A DNA stretch of 64,000 nucleotides from Neospora caninum Liverpool (lineage: Eukaryota; Apicomplexa; Conoidasida; Eucoccidiorida; Sarcocystidae): positions 186,001 to 250,000 of the forward strand of contig NC_018392.1 of NCBI RefSeq assembly GCF_000208865.1, in the 5' to 3' direction. How positions within the stretch are numbered: the first letter of the stretch is position 1; each line of letters starts with the position of its first letter. This document shows, piece after piece, positions 25,901-36,278 of the stretch. Below the pieces are notes generated by a model that did no database searches, was not told the DNA's origin, and saw only the letters and a list, made by a program, of their open reading frames with translations. The position numbers and the translations under genes were made by a program.

Positions 25901-28815
25901 TACGTGAAGAGGATGCAGTGCATGCATCCTGGTGATATGCATGTGTGGACGAGGGAACGCGATTTGGGGGTGGAGCGGCGTCTCTGTGGATTCTCCAGAG
26001 ATTTGGAGAAACCCACACAAGAACGGCTTCATTCCTTTCGAGCCGTCTGGGAGAGACTTCGTGCACCAACGCCTCTCGCCAAAATTTTCGCCCCTGAGAG
26101 GGGCGAGTGGACTGCCTTGGCGAGGGACATTGGAGACGATCTCCGTGTTTTTTCTGCCTTTCAGGTGTGGAAGTGTCCTCGGTCAAAGTCGGTTTGAAAG
26201 GCAACACCGGGAACAAGGTGAGGATTTCGCCGACAAACTCAGCGACTTACGCAGGTGGAAACTTTGTGTGCGAATGCATGCGCAGAGAGATGCGCCGTTT
26301 GCACTTCCTTTTCGACTTCGCTTCGCGTGGTGCCTCTCTTTTTTCTGCCCTGTCACTGGGCCGAATGCGCCTCCCCACGCGCCTTCCTTTCCCCTCTTCC
26401 TTTGGTGTCTTTCTCAGGGCGCCGTGTGCGTTCGCCTCAACATCGGCGAGACGTCCTTTTGCTTCGTGAACGTGCATCTCGCGAGCGGACCCAGCAGCGG
26501 GCACGAGCGCATGCAACAAATGTCGCAAATTCTCCAGCAGGCTTTCCAGTCAGGGCCTTCGTACACGCCGCCGATTCTCGACCACGACTTCGTGCTGATC
26601 GGCGGCGACTTCAACTTCCGCCTCGTCGCCAGTCATCAGCAAGTCGCGGACGCCCTGAACTTCCCCAACGCTGTCCCCGCGTTGCTCAAGTGAGAAGCGA
26701 TGGGCTCATCCACACACTGTCGTGTCTCTCTCCGCAGAGAAGAAAAGAGGCACTGTGCAGCCATCTCGAGGTCGGAGCCTGTGCAGGCAGGCGGAGCTCG
26801 TTTTGTGGGGCGTCGTCTTTTCTTTTCTGTCCCAGTTTCTTCTCTTCCTTCCCGCCCTCCTGTGTCATTTCCTCTTTTGGGTGTGCTTGCGGTCTTTGCC
26901 GACGCAGATCTGACCAGTTTTACGTGAGCAAGCGGCATGGGGTGCCTCCGTTTCACCAGTTCCGCGAGGCGCCGATCGCCTTCCTGCCGACTTACAAGTA
27001 CAAGAAGAGTTCGTCTCACTACGACATGAAGAGAACGCCTGCTTGGTAAGCGAACGCGAGAGGGAGGTTAGCGCGCCGGTGGAGAGAAGACGCACGTGAG
27101 GCGAGAAGGCTTCCGTGCGTCCTTCCCTGCGCAAAAAACCATTGCTTCTTCCTACACTGGCAGCCATATCTGTAAAGGTATAAATCTAAAAAATACAGAT
27201 ATACACGTTTATATGTACTTTTCCGTGAATGGGTGTCGATGTCTCTCTTTCCTAGTGTTTTTACCTTCTTTTTCCAAATGTCACTCTTTCGTCCCGTTGC
27301 GTTTTTAGGTGCGACCGCATCCTGTTCTGCGGCCGCCTTCTTTCCGCGGCGGCAGGTTCCGGTTCCACCCTCGATTCGACGAAAAGAGAGACACATGGCC
27401 TTCGCTCCTCGAGGCCCACGGCACCAGCTGTGGAGTCTGTGGGAAGCGGAGACACTGGCGGGGCGGGTGCGGCCGAAGAAGGGGCGAGCAGCGAGGCGTC
27501 GTCGCCCCTCCGGGTCTTGTCGTACACAGATCATCCGCGGTATTTCTCTTCGGACCACAAGCCTGTCTCTCTCGTTCTCAGCGTCGCCATCTCAGTCCCC
27601 AACCTCCCGCCTGTCTCCTTGTGGGGCGCGTCGGAATCCGCCGACAGCACGGGCTTCCAGTCGTGCTCGTCCTCGCCCGTGCCGCGCCGGACTTCGTCGC
27701 CGACCACGCTGGAAGGAGACAGGCCCTCTCGCGCGCCTCTCGGGGGCTTGAGAGACAGCCGAGCAGACGCCGGAGACGCAGACGGAGAGCTGGAGGACTT
27801 TTTCGTGGCCACCAGCGGGGCTGAGTGCCCCGCAGGGAACGCAGGCGCAGGAGACTCAGTCTACTTGGAGGATTTTGAGACTGCGGAGGACGACGAGGAG
27901 CGGGAAGGGCGACGCGAAGAAGGCGGCGACGGTCTCGGGACGGAAGGTAGAGGGCGGGAGACAAGGCGGAACGAGGCGGAGAGCCGAGAGAGCGAGACGC
28001 GAGAGACAGGGGCGGGACGCAGTTGCCGAGACTTTGTGTGTGACGCTGAAGAGGCGGGGGTTTCGGCGGACCAGACTGATGAAGACGATCTTGTCCAGTA
28101 TGCAAAAAGAGGAAATGTGGAGAGCGGGCGAGATCGAGAGTGGAATGCCGACTGTTCGTCGCGCCCCGCGATTCGCGTCCACGACCTGCCGACTGTCGAC
28201 CTCCTCAGCGACGGCGCCCCCGGCGCGGGGTCTCCACTGTCTCCGGCGGTCGAGCTAACCGAGACAAAGCAGGCGCAGGCGACCCACGCGCGAGGCTTCG
28301 ATTTGCTGGAGATGTTCCCGGACTTCTCCGGCGCTGGAGCCTTGGATAGGCCTTTCGGAGAAGCAACCCAACGCGCGAGCCCCGTCCAGCCGCACAGCGC
28401 AGGCGTGGGCTCTTCCGGCCCGTTGGGCTCCAAGCGAGGAGACAGTCCGACGCGGGCGTCGCACGGAGACACTCGCGAGGCCCGAGCGAACTGCGCGGAT
28501 CGGGAAAGAGGGCTCGGGTTGCTGGCCGTCGACCTCCTTGGTGACACGGCAGGCAGCGCCCCGGGTGAGTCAGGACGACACGTAGGAAGGCGAGAAGGCC
28601 TGTCGAAAAGCGGAGGAGCGCCGACGCGCGGAGGTTTGCCACTGGTCGGCGAAGGTCGCAGGGAACAGGTAGACTTGCAGAAGAATTTGCCGTGGACCCT
28701 TTTGGAGTTCGACGAACTGAAAGGCCCGCGCGTCTCCAGTGGTGGATATGTGCAGGCGCAGCGAAGACAAGAAAAGAGACAGCCGCAGGATCCGTTCGAC
28801 GACCTCCTCTCCTAG
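16356..28815 (+). CDS. Synaptojanin-type phosphoinositide phosphatase (SAC + inositol polyphosphate 5-phosphatase)
   Basis: The model has 12 exons: 16356-19788, 20098-20396, 20839-21578, 21832-21911, 22253-22737, 23192-23310, 23863-24691, 24995-25631, 26165-26217, 26418-26689, 26908-27045 and 27309-28815. All phases agree, giving about 2863 residues. The start AGAAAATGG fits the coccidian consensus. Domains in order: poly-Ser (~43-108); a SAC domain from ~339 (LLGTLAVDSRRFLVVVT) with GTRYNARGIDDEGN and the catalytic CX5R motif NCLDCLDRTN (Cys ~1479), then GDSISMLYTGTGS; and an IPPc domain (~1952-2445). IPPc motifs are all present: VGTWNLAG, CVQEL, KGNTGNKGAV, NVHLASG, GGDFNFRL, AWCDRILF and SSDHKPV. 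SAC domains remove phosphates from PI monophosphates; the 5-phosphatase acts on PI(4,5)P2 and inositol phosphates, so a role in endomembrane or endocytic traffic is likely. The polar tail has no membrane anchor. The least certain stretch is 21912-22252, where a further small exon is possible. Confidence 0.93.
16482..16680 (+). repeat. Poly-serine TCN trinucleotide repeat
   Basis: About 200 bases of TCC/TCT/TCG codons encode an almost pure serine tract, broken by occasional Ala, Leu and Pro. It lies near the N-terminus of the SAC/5-phosphatase. A second, shorter Ser-coding tract occurs in the same gene at about 24238-24320, between the SAC and 5-phosphatase domains. Confidence 0.9.
21579..21680 (+). 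repeat. 36-bp tandem repeat copying a 5' splice site
   Basis: Nearly three copies of a 36-bp unit start at 21579, 21615 and 21651; the third is partial. The unit begins GTGAGCGAGAGAAGGACAG. The first copy begins exactly at the inferred donor that ends the exon carrying the SAC catalytic motif, so the donor-like GTGAGC is present three times in the intron. Confidence 0.85.
22919..22955. repeat. AT-rich microsatellite in an intron of the SAC/5-phosphatase gene
   Basis: Interrupted (AT)n sequence with AAATAT breaks lies within the 22738-23191 intron. Confidence 0.85.
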
Positions 28816-28849
28816 GTCTCCGCTCTTCCTGGCGCCTGCGCCGTACCTC

Positions 28850-28934
28850 TTCTCTCTCGTGTTTCCTTCTCTCTCGTGTTTCCTTCTCTCTCGTGTTTCC
28901 TTCTCTCTCGTGTTTTCTTCTCTCTCGTGTTTTC
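28850..28934 (+). repeat. 17-bp pyrimidine tandem repeat, five copies
   Basis: Five head-to-tail copies of TTCTCTCTCGTGTTTCC start at 28850, 28867, 28884, 28901 and 28918. The last two carry one base change (TTTTC for TTTCC). The array starts 35 bp after the stop codon of the SAC/5-phosphatase gene, so it is probably in the 3' UTR. Confidence 0.92.
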
Positions 28935-29947
28935 TTCTGTTTCGACGCAGTGGGACAAGCCCCCACGGTGGGGCTTTGGGCCTTCCGCCCCGTGTCTCTT
29001 CTGGCGGTCGCCTTTCTGCGCAGTGGTTTTTTCCACGCTTCTTGAATTCTGCGCCACGGGGATGCAGAGGGGCGGCCGCACTTGGTTGTTGACAAAAAGT
29101 GACGACGGAGTTTCCGTCTAGGCAGTTCTTCCAAGGATTTCCTGTTTTCTGCCGGACGGGCTGGAACCGAGGTCTTCCCTTTCCTGTCTCTGCTCCAGAA
29201 ATTGACACATTCTGGAACTTGCGTCTTTGTAGTTATCTACGTAGATCTCTTAGAAATGGAAATTGGCCGCGGGAAGGCCAGGATTCCCGTGTTGACGTTT
29301 TCTTCGAAAACCGTTTTCCGATTTTTGCTTGACGTCTTTCTGCCAATGTGGAGAGGCCAAAGCGAGGCTCCGCGTATTCCTCTGGGTAGTCCCCTGGGAT
29401 CGTTGGTCCTGCACTTGATAGACCGAGGTTTCTAATCTCCTCTTTTCTCGCGGGAAACGCTCGGCGGGATCCGCTCCCTGCAGAGGCCCCAGGAAAGAAA
29501 TTCAAAGTCCGTTTCACACACATTCTTTTTTTTCGTTTCACACACATTCTTCTTCCCTGATCGCTGCTCTCGGCAAGTGAGGAACGGACCACCGCGAGGA
29601 GTCGCGCGGGAACGCGCTGTCTCCGGCGCAGGACACAAAGTTCCGAACAGGGCCGGGGCCACGGGGCGGTCCCCTTTGCTGCTTTTCGAATTCGAGGCAG
29701 ATCTCGACAGGGAAAGCCTCGAGCAATCATCGTCTTTGCACAGAAAAAGAAACGTCTCTCTTTCCCGCTGCAAAGTGATCTCGGCGTATCCCACTGAACG
29801 AACGTTGTTACCTCCGAAGAACACAAAAATCTCGCGCTTGGTTCCTATGCTCATTCACGCAGCGGCTGTGCTTTCCACAGACGCTGAGAGCAAACGCAGA
29901 CGCTTGGCGACACATCCAGTCTTAAAACATGAAGCCATGGCCGGTGT

Positions 29948-29949
<2 letters not shown>

Positions 29950-29987
<38 letters not shown>
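29950..29987. repeat. (TA)n microsatellite
   Basis: An uninterrupted TA run of about 38 bases in the spacer between the SAC/5-phosphatase gene and the next gene. Confidence 0.92.
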
Positions 29988-29994
<7 letters not shown>

Positions 29995-31463
29995 GTGTGT
30001 AGATATGCATGGATGCATGCGAGCCACTGGAAACCATAGATAAACGTGGATAGATCTACGCACGTACGTCGCAGGCGATGGGACCGCTTGTAGAGACATA
30101 TCTCTCGATATGTGTATACAGGTATGTAGGCAGAGGCCTAAAACAGAGACATAGCGATGTGTTTATGTGGTTTTGGAGTTTTTTCGGACAAGAGGAGAGG
30201 GTGACTCTGGGGGCAAGATTTTGATACCTGAGGAGTGAGACGACTCAAACGAAGAGTCGGGGCAAGCCTCCGAACAAACACAGCAGTCTGTTACAAAAGT
30301 GTTCGTGTCTTGCAGGCCTTGCCACGGAAAAGTTGTGTCTTGCGAAAAAGTCGGAGGAGGGAAGCCGCGGCAGGTCCAGTGGCTGCAGGCGGACTGCCGT
30401 GGCCGCAGTCCCGTATTTTCTCCTCTCCGGCGTTTCTCATCTTTTCCCTCCGGTTTCACTTTCTGTTTCCTCCCACTAAAGAGGCGACGCAATTGGGAAC
30501 TCGGCTTCTCCAGTCCAAGGTCGACGAAGATCCCAGTCAAAACGACTCAGTGCGCGCGGGTGTCTCGTAAAACTCGAGAGGTTTTTTGTCTTCCGCGGAA
30601 CGACCGAGCAGTGTGTCGCGTCTCTCCCGCGTTTCTGTCTCGTGTAAGCGAACCGTTTTCCCCTTCACGGTCTGCGTCAACGGCTTGTCGGGGTTTCTCG
30701 GTTTCTTCCGCGTTTGAAATCGCGATTTTTCGATTCAGGTCCGCGTGCCGCCCCAACCGCCTTTGGACCCCGGCAGTTTCCGGAAAAGGCGACTTCTTTC
30801 TCGAAACGGCTGACCCGGCCATCGAGCCCTTGAAAGGAAGCAAACAGTTTTCCATCTCGGACTCCCTTCCTTTTCTTCGAATCGCCTCTCAGGGGTTTGT
30901 ATCGGTCTGTGTGATGTCTTGTCAAGACCGCCCGGAGAAGTCTTTCGCCATCCGCTGAACGGGTTCTTCTTTTCTCGACATCCTTCTCGCCGCCTCGACG
31001 TTCGACTGCCATCTCTTCCCCGAGCAACATCAGAACTCTTACCCAAGCAGACTGTTCACTTTCTCTCGGTTGTCTCCACGGCAAAAAAAACAATGCCGCA
31101 GACTTGTAAACAAGTAGACAGATAGGTAGAAAGGCACTGGACACACATAAATGGAGGTCTGTGGAACTGTTCAGACAGTGTGGTGCTTTGTCTTTGGGGA
31201 GGGACGGAAACTCCAGAGAGTCACTGTTGAGGAGACGAGGCCAGAGGAAAGGAAGAATCTGCGTTCATGGCGGATCTGTTGCAAACCGGACACATGCTGA
31301 GAAGCCGCGCGCCTTGAGGCAGTGTGCAACGGCCTCTTCTCTGCGGTTTTTCTCGGAGATTTTTTCCCGGGCGCCTTCTCTCTCCATCTTTCCTCTCTCC
31401 TGCCTGCACTCAACTACTCGCATGTGCGTCGCGCCGAGCCACACGCGCTCTCGTGTCCCAAGC

Positions 31464-34400
31464 ATGGCGCCCGCAGTCTCGCTCCTCTCTCACTCTCTGC
31501 CTCTTGTTCCTTCTCCAGTCTTCTCTAGTGTCGACGAGGCTGAGCAAGAGATTCAGTTGAGAAGGCCAGGGAGAGGCTGCGAAGAGGCCAAAGAAAAGAA
31601 GGGAGACGCGCATGAGAGAGTGCGGGATCTCTGCGAGCGTCTCGCGCGTCTCCCTTCTTCCTCCCCGCCCCTGGGAACTGACAAAGGAGAGAATTCTTCA
31701 ACGCATGCCCCGGGTAGCGCTCGTGCAGATTCGGCGAGAGGATGCTGCCAGGCTCAGGCTTTGCCTGAAGAGGAAAAGGGAGAGAAAGGATTCTGCTCCG
31801 ATTCCAAGACGCTCACCTCGTGCGGCGATCGAGGCGATGGCCAGTCGCATAGGCTCGCGGCGCTCGAAGACGCAGAGGAAGAAGGGAGGAGGTCAGGAGG
31901 CGTGCTGTGTGCCTTTTCCGTGCATGCACTCAAGGCATGGGTACCTCAGCACTACCCGTATTGTGCTGCCGCCGCCGCTGTAGGCGCGTGGAATGCCGTG
32001 CACCACCTCGCCTTTCCTAGGGGCGAGAAAAAGCGGGGCGAGAGACAGAAAGACGAGAGTGAAGGGAGCAAGGAAGAGAAGAGAGAAGAGAGACAGGAAG
32101 ACGAGCAGAAGGATAAGGAGACTCTGGAGGGATCCACAGGTGCGCCGGTGAACCAGAGTGGAGCAGAACTCAGAGAGAAGAGAGGAGAGCAAGACACAAA
32201 AGAAGAAAGACAAGGGAAACGTCAAACTCGAGAGGACGAACCACGAGAAGACACAGGACGGCAAGGCACTGAGCAAGGCGAAAAAGAGAGAGAAGAGAGG
32301 GAAGAGAGGAGAGAAGAGAGACAAGAGACGCGAGGTGGAGAAGCATCTGGATCTGTGGTCGGGACGATTCCCTGTTTTTCGTCTCCTTCCGCCCAGAGCG
32401 TGGAGTCGGGACTGAGTGCGCTCCTCGACCGCGCCACTGCGTCCAGGAGAGCCACGCGATACCGTTTTCTTTCGCTGATTTTGTCGCCCTTGGAGATGCG
32501 AGACAGAGGCGTTAGAGAGCAGGCTCGAGGAGAATTGATTCACCTGGAGGACGAGGTCCTCGACAACCTCTTTGCTGCTGAGGCGGAAGAGGAGAGAAAG
32601 AGAAAACAGGAACGCGAGCGAGAAGACAGAGGGCTGACCCCGCAGAGTGGAGAGACGGGCTCAGACAGAGGAAAAGAGCAAGAGAGGAGGAAGTTTCGAG
32701 CGGAAGAGAAATCAAAGAACAATAAGGAAGGCGAAGAGGCGGAGGAAGGCGAGAAGAAAGAGGATGAGAGAGAACGTGAGGAGCGCCACCAGCAGGAGGA
32801 CAGGCGCGAAGGCACACAAGTGAAAGCGGCAGGAGAAGAAGAAAAGAGAGAGAGGGAACAGAAGGGGGGACAGGGAGGCGCAAATACAGTATGGCGAGAG
32901 AAAGAAGAGGAGGAGAATGAAGAGGCGAAAGATGAGGAGAACTACGGGGACAGGGAGGAGACCAAAAGAAGTGCAACTGGGAGGCATGAGATGTCGGAGT
33001 TTCCCGCATTTGATTCCACCCGCCGAGACACCAAAAGAAGGTGCCAACGGGCTCTTGTTCTGCGTCTTCTGCATGCGAGTTTGGAGGCTTACTTCCCTTC
33101 CTCAACAGGAAAAAGAGACGCGGACAAACAGTTGCATCCTCAGCACCTTCTCTCTCCTCGCGATGGAGAGACGCAAACGGACTCTAGAAAAGAAAGAACA
33201 GGAGACGTGGAGAGTCCGCGTGCGTCCGGCAAGGAGGGCGAGACAGAGGAAGAGAAGAGAACAGCTGGAGACATATCGGCCTGGTCTTTCACCTGCACGC
33301 CCCGTGGGGCGGCAGCCGCTGGACCAGAGGAGCGAGGGGAGGACGAAGCGCGAAAAGGCAGAAAGGTCCAAGGAGGGAGAGAAAGGCAAGGGGGGGAGCG
33401 TGGAGAAGAGGAAGGCGGAAACGATGGGAGCGACTACTCCGTAGGAAAGAACCAAAGAACCGAGAACGAGGAAACCGAACCCGCACGTGATGGGGAATCA
33501 GGGTGGGGCGAGAGAGAGCGCGAAGAATGTGGGAACTCGATTGTCCCTCGACCAGATCTCCCAACACTTCGGTCTTGGACAGCTGCAGCGTCCCCACCCC
33601 ACAAAACTGTCTCTTCTTTCCTGCCCTGGAACGAAACGTGGAGCGTGCGGCGTCGGCTAGCTTTCGCTCTTCGGGTTGTCTCTCCCACTGTACAGACACC
33701 TCAACGAGGAGAGGAGGACGCAGGAGATAGAAACGTTTTCCGGGGTGCTCCTCCGGCTCTCTTTTCTGGAGTCCCAGAGGAAAGGGAAGAAACAAGGGAA
33801 GCATTGCAACAGGTCCAAGACCAACAAGACAAGGGACGTGAAATGACAGAGGACATGTTTTGTTTTTCGTGTTTGCCTTCTGCCGTTTCTCTCGCTTCCT
33901 CCTCGTCTTCGGCTAGCTCGATCTTCCCCCACGCTGCTTCGCCTCCTGGTGGTCCCTCCAGCACTAATTTTTCTGTCTCTTCTTTCGAGTCCGCTCCTAT
34001 GTGGATTGTCTGCATGCATCTTTCAAAGAATTCTCGTGGACAACCTCGTGGCTGTCACAGACCGAGGCGGGGGTCAGCACAGACGGCGAAAGGGAGACAG
34101 AAGGCTGCAGAGTTGTGCGTCGAGACAGCTTCTTCGATCGGCGAGAAAATAGCGCAAAGGGGAAACAACAGTCGAAGAAAGAGGGTTCGGCAGGAGACCG
34201 AGTGTCCCAATGACGAAGAAAGAAACGAGTGCGGAGCAGGGAGAGAAAGAGACGGAGAAAAAGAGGGAGGCGGCCTCGAAGAGGACATGCTCGGAGTGGT
34301 ACCGCAGCAAGAACAGGGAGAAGGTGGGGCGAAAGAAGACAGAGAAGAAAGTGAACAAGACACGACCGAACAGGAGCCGCCACGCGTGTGTGCGGCGCGT

Positions 34401-36278
34401 GCTCCAAGCCGACTGATGCCTGCGAAGAAAGAAGGCAGCGTTTTATCCACGCAGAAAAGGAAAGAAAAAACGTCTCTCCGTGGGCCGACGACAGCGACGA
34501 GGAGCAAACGGGGCCTTGCATTCTTCCGAAAAGTCGTGGCGAATCTCGAAACTCTCTTGCAAAGAGGTCAGGCAGAAAGGCGGCTGACGCTGGCGAGGCC
34601 CAGCACAAGACACGTGGGGAACAAACAGCTGCTGGAGGCGTTTGTGGACATCGAGGCGAAGAACCATCGGTGCCGAGGGGTTGAAAGGAACAGAGAGGAG
34701 AAGAGGAGCGGCGGAGAGACAGAAGCAGGAGAGTGGACAAGGAGAAGTGAAGAGGGCCGGAAAGAAGGACGCGAGGACAGTGAAGTGGAGGGAGAGGACG
34801 GAGAGCGTGAGGTAACGGGAGACAAGGCAGAAGGAGAGAAGGTGGGAGCAGAGCGAACAAGACGGGAGGAAGCAAAGGTAGAAGACGGAGGAGAAGGGGG
34901 AAAGAACGAGGACGAAAAGGAGATTGAGAGCATGGGAGAGCTTCACTCAGACGCAGACCGACGGGACGCTGGTGAAGATCCTGCTTCGAAGGGAGGAGAG
35001 GGAGACGAAGGAGACGAAAGGAAGGGAGCAGAAGAAAGAGAGACGGAAAGAGACTTCAGTGAGTGGCTGGGGTCCGCGTGGATATGTCCTCTGTGTAGCT
35101 ACGGTGTACGAGCCTTTGCGGTAATGGGAGGGCCAGGGACGCAAAGCAAGTGGATTGTGAGGAGAGAGAGAGAGGAGAAAGAGAGCGAGGCCAAGGAATG
35201 GGAAGAAGAGTCGAGCAGCAAGAAAGAGCGCATGGGGGAGGAGAAAGGAGAGCAGGAAGAGGAGGAGACTCGGGTCGGGACGGGAACGGAGGACGCGTCT
35301 GAGACCGGGAGCGTGAAAGAGGAGAAAGAAGAGGCCAAGAGGGAGAAGAGAGGCGAGGACGAGTCGGAGAAGACAGAAACAGGTGCTGAGAGAGCGCAGA
35401 CGGAACAGGATACACATACTGAAAGCGCGGAGACACGCACAGAGACTGAAGGGAAGAAGGCAGGCGAGGTCGAGGGAGAGGCGACCAGGGACGAAGTCGA
35501 GACAGAGTGGAAGCGCTTTCGCGCGGCCTTCGAAGAGAAAGACAGTGTCCTCGTGCTCCATATCCAGAACCACTACGCTCTCGTTTTCGGCTGGAGAGAA
35601 GTCTGGGAGGAAGCAGTCGAGCAGGAAAGAAAGGAAGACACGGAAGAGATACCTGAGGGTGGTGCCCCGGAGAAGGGAGATCTCGGAGAAGCAAAGAAGT
35701 CCCACGACCTAGAAATCGTCTCGGGCAACGTGCATCCTTTGGGAGGCCGCGAACCAACCACCCTCCCATGCCTCTCTGGCGGGGCGCGGAAAACCCAGGA
35801 CCGTCGCCACCCCTCGTTCGTCAGAAACGGTGTGTATTTTTCTTTTTATTCTTCCGCGGTTTCTTCACAAGCCGCGAGGACGGAGAGTCGCGCGTGTGTC
35901 TCTTGTTCACGTCTTGCTTCCCCAGAAAAAGACGCAGGATCCCTCTTAGACGCAGGGGTAGGCAGTCCCCATTATGACGGCGCGTTTGCGGCCTCTCTCG
36001 CCGCCGAGGAAGGCGGCATGCATCATTCTTCGCTGCTTGCCGGGGAAGATTTTCCAGGTGAAGAGAGAGGGAACAGTTTTCTGTGTGTCGCGCGGGAAAG
36101 CAGACAACAGGACGGGGGCAAAGCGCGCAGGCTAAGAAAGCGAGAAGTCTTGACAGCTCGCCGGGGGCAAGAGCCCTCCGCGTGGATCTCTTTCGAAGAG
36201 ATTCGGGGCCTGATGCTACGCTGGAAAGGCTACCGAGTTTTACAAATGAAGAAATGCTCTCGTTCACAAGAAAGCTGA
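31464..36278 (+). CDS. Conserved hypothetical Glu/Lys/Arg-rich protein with Cys/His islands, possible papain-like fold
   Basis: One open frame encodes ~1604 residues from the ATG at 31464 (context AGCATGGCG). An in-frame ATG at 31422 would add 14 residues. Most of the protein is charged low complexity with acidic, Arg- and Lys-rich runs. Conserved-looking islands are WVPQHYPYCAAAAAVGAWN (Cys ~167), WICPLCSYGVRAFAVMGG, VLVLHIQNHYALVFGWREVW (His ~1370) and, at the C-terminus, LTARRGQEPSAWISFEEIRG. A Cys on a small-residue helix, followed far downstream by NHYALV, recalls papain-like (C39/NlpC-type) or BIVM-type arrangements, which have C..S..N and NHY patterns. That is inference, and protease activity is not shown. 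No signal peptide or membrane segment is evident. Length and frame continuity make the gene itself convincing despite the biased composition. Confidence 0.8.
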   Translation: MAPAVSLLSHSLPLVPSPVFSSVDEAEQEIQLRRPGRGCEEAKEKKGDAHERVRDLCERLARLPSSSPPLGTDKGENSSTHAPGSARADSARGCCQAQALPEEEKGEKGFCSDSKTLTSCGDRGDGQSHRLAALEDAEEEGRRSGGVLCAFSVHALKAWVPQHYPYCAAAAAVGAWNAVHHLAFPRGEKKRGERQKDESEGSKEEKREERQEDEQKDKETLEGSTGAPVNQSGAELREKRGEQDTKEERQGKRQTREDEPREDTGRQGTEQGEKEREEREERREERQETRGGEASGSVVGTIPCFSSPSAQSVESGLSALLDRATASRRATRYRFLSLILSPLEMRDRGVREQARGELIHLEDEVLDNLFAAEAEEERKRKQEREREDRGLTPQSGETGSDRGKEQERRKFRAEEKSKNNKEGEEAEEGEKKEDEREREERHQQEDRREGTQVKAAGEEEKREREQKGGQGGANTVWREKEEEENEEAKDEENYGDREETKRSATGRHEMSEFPAFDSTRRDTKRRCQRALVLRLLHASLEAYFPSSTGKRDADKQLHPQHLLSPRDGETQTDSRKERTGDVESPRASGKEGETEEEKRTAGDISAWSFTCTPRGAAAAGPEERGEDEARKGRKVQGGRERQGGERGEEEGGNDGSDYSVGKNQRTENEETEPARDGESGWGEREREECGNSIVPRPDLPTLRSWTAAASPPHKTVSSFLPWNETWSVRRRLAFALRVVSPTVQTPQRGEEDAGDRNVFRGAPPALFSGVPEEREETREALQQVQDQQDKGREMTEDMFCFSCLPSAVSLASSSSSASSIFPHAASPPGGPSSTNFSVSSFESAPMWIVCMHLSKNSRGQPRGCHRPRRGSAQTAKGRQKAAELCVETASSIGEKIAQRGNNSRRKRVRQETECPNDEERNECGAGRERDGEKEGGGLEEDMLGVVPQQEQGEGGAKEDREESEQDTTEQEPPRVCAARAPSRLMPAKKEGSVLSTQKRKEKTSLRGPTTATRSKRGLAFFRKVVANLETLLQRGQAERRLTLARPSTRHVGNKQLLEAFVDIEAKNHRCRGVERNREEKRSGGETEAGEWTRRSEEGRKEGREDSEVEGEDGEREVTGDKAEGEKVGAERTRREEAKVEDGGEGGKNEDEKEIESMGELHSDADRRDAGEDPASKGGEGDEGDERKGAEERETERDFSEWLGSAWICPLCSYGVRAFAVMGGPGTQSKWIVRREREEKESEAKEWEEESSSKKERMGEEKGEQEEEETRVGTGTEDASETGSVKEEKEEAKREKRGEDESEKTETGAERAQTEQDTHTESAETRTETEGKKAGEVEGEATRDEVETEWKRFRAAFEEKDSVLVLHIQNHYALVFGWREVWEEAVEQERKEDTEEIPEGGAPEKGDLGEAKKSHDLEIVSGNVHPLGGREPTTLPCLSGGARKTQDRRHPSFVRNGVYFSFYSSAVSSQAARTESRACVSCSRLASPEKDAGSLLDAGVGSPHYDGAFAASLAAEEGGMHHSSLLAGEDFPGEERGNSFLCVARESRQQDGGKARRLRKREVLTARRGQEPSAWISFEEIRGLMLRWKGYRVLQMKKCSRSQES

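Larger units (their letters stand above)
28816..31463. other. 3' sequence and leader between two plus-strand genes
   Basis: No gene is seen. The region begins with a pyrimidine 17-mer repeat at 28850-28934. It has a short direct repeat of CGTTTCACACACATTCTT near 29510-29552, a pure (AT)n run at 29950-29987, and CT-rich sequence from about 30400 to 31400 that is probably leader of the gene starting at 31464. Confidence 0.5.

Noticed and set aside
28816..29045. Arg/Glu repeat peptides on the minus strand over the 17-bp array
   Set aside because: They are a translation artefact of the pyrimidine repeat. No start context or flanking domain supports them.
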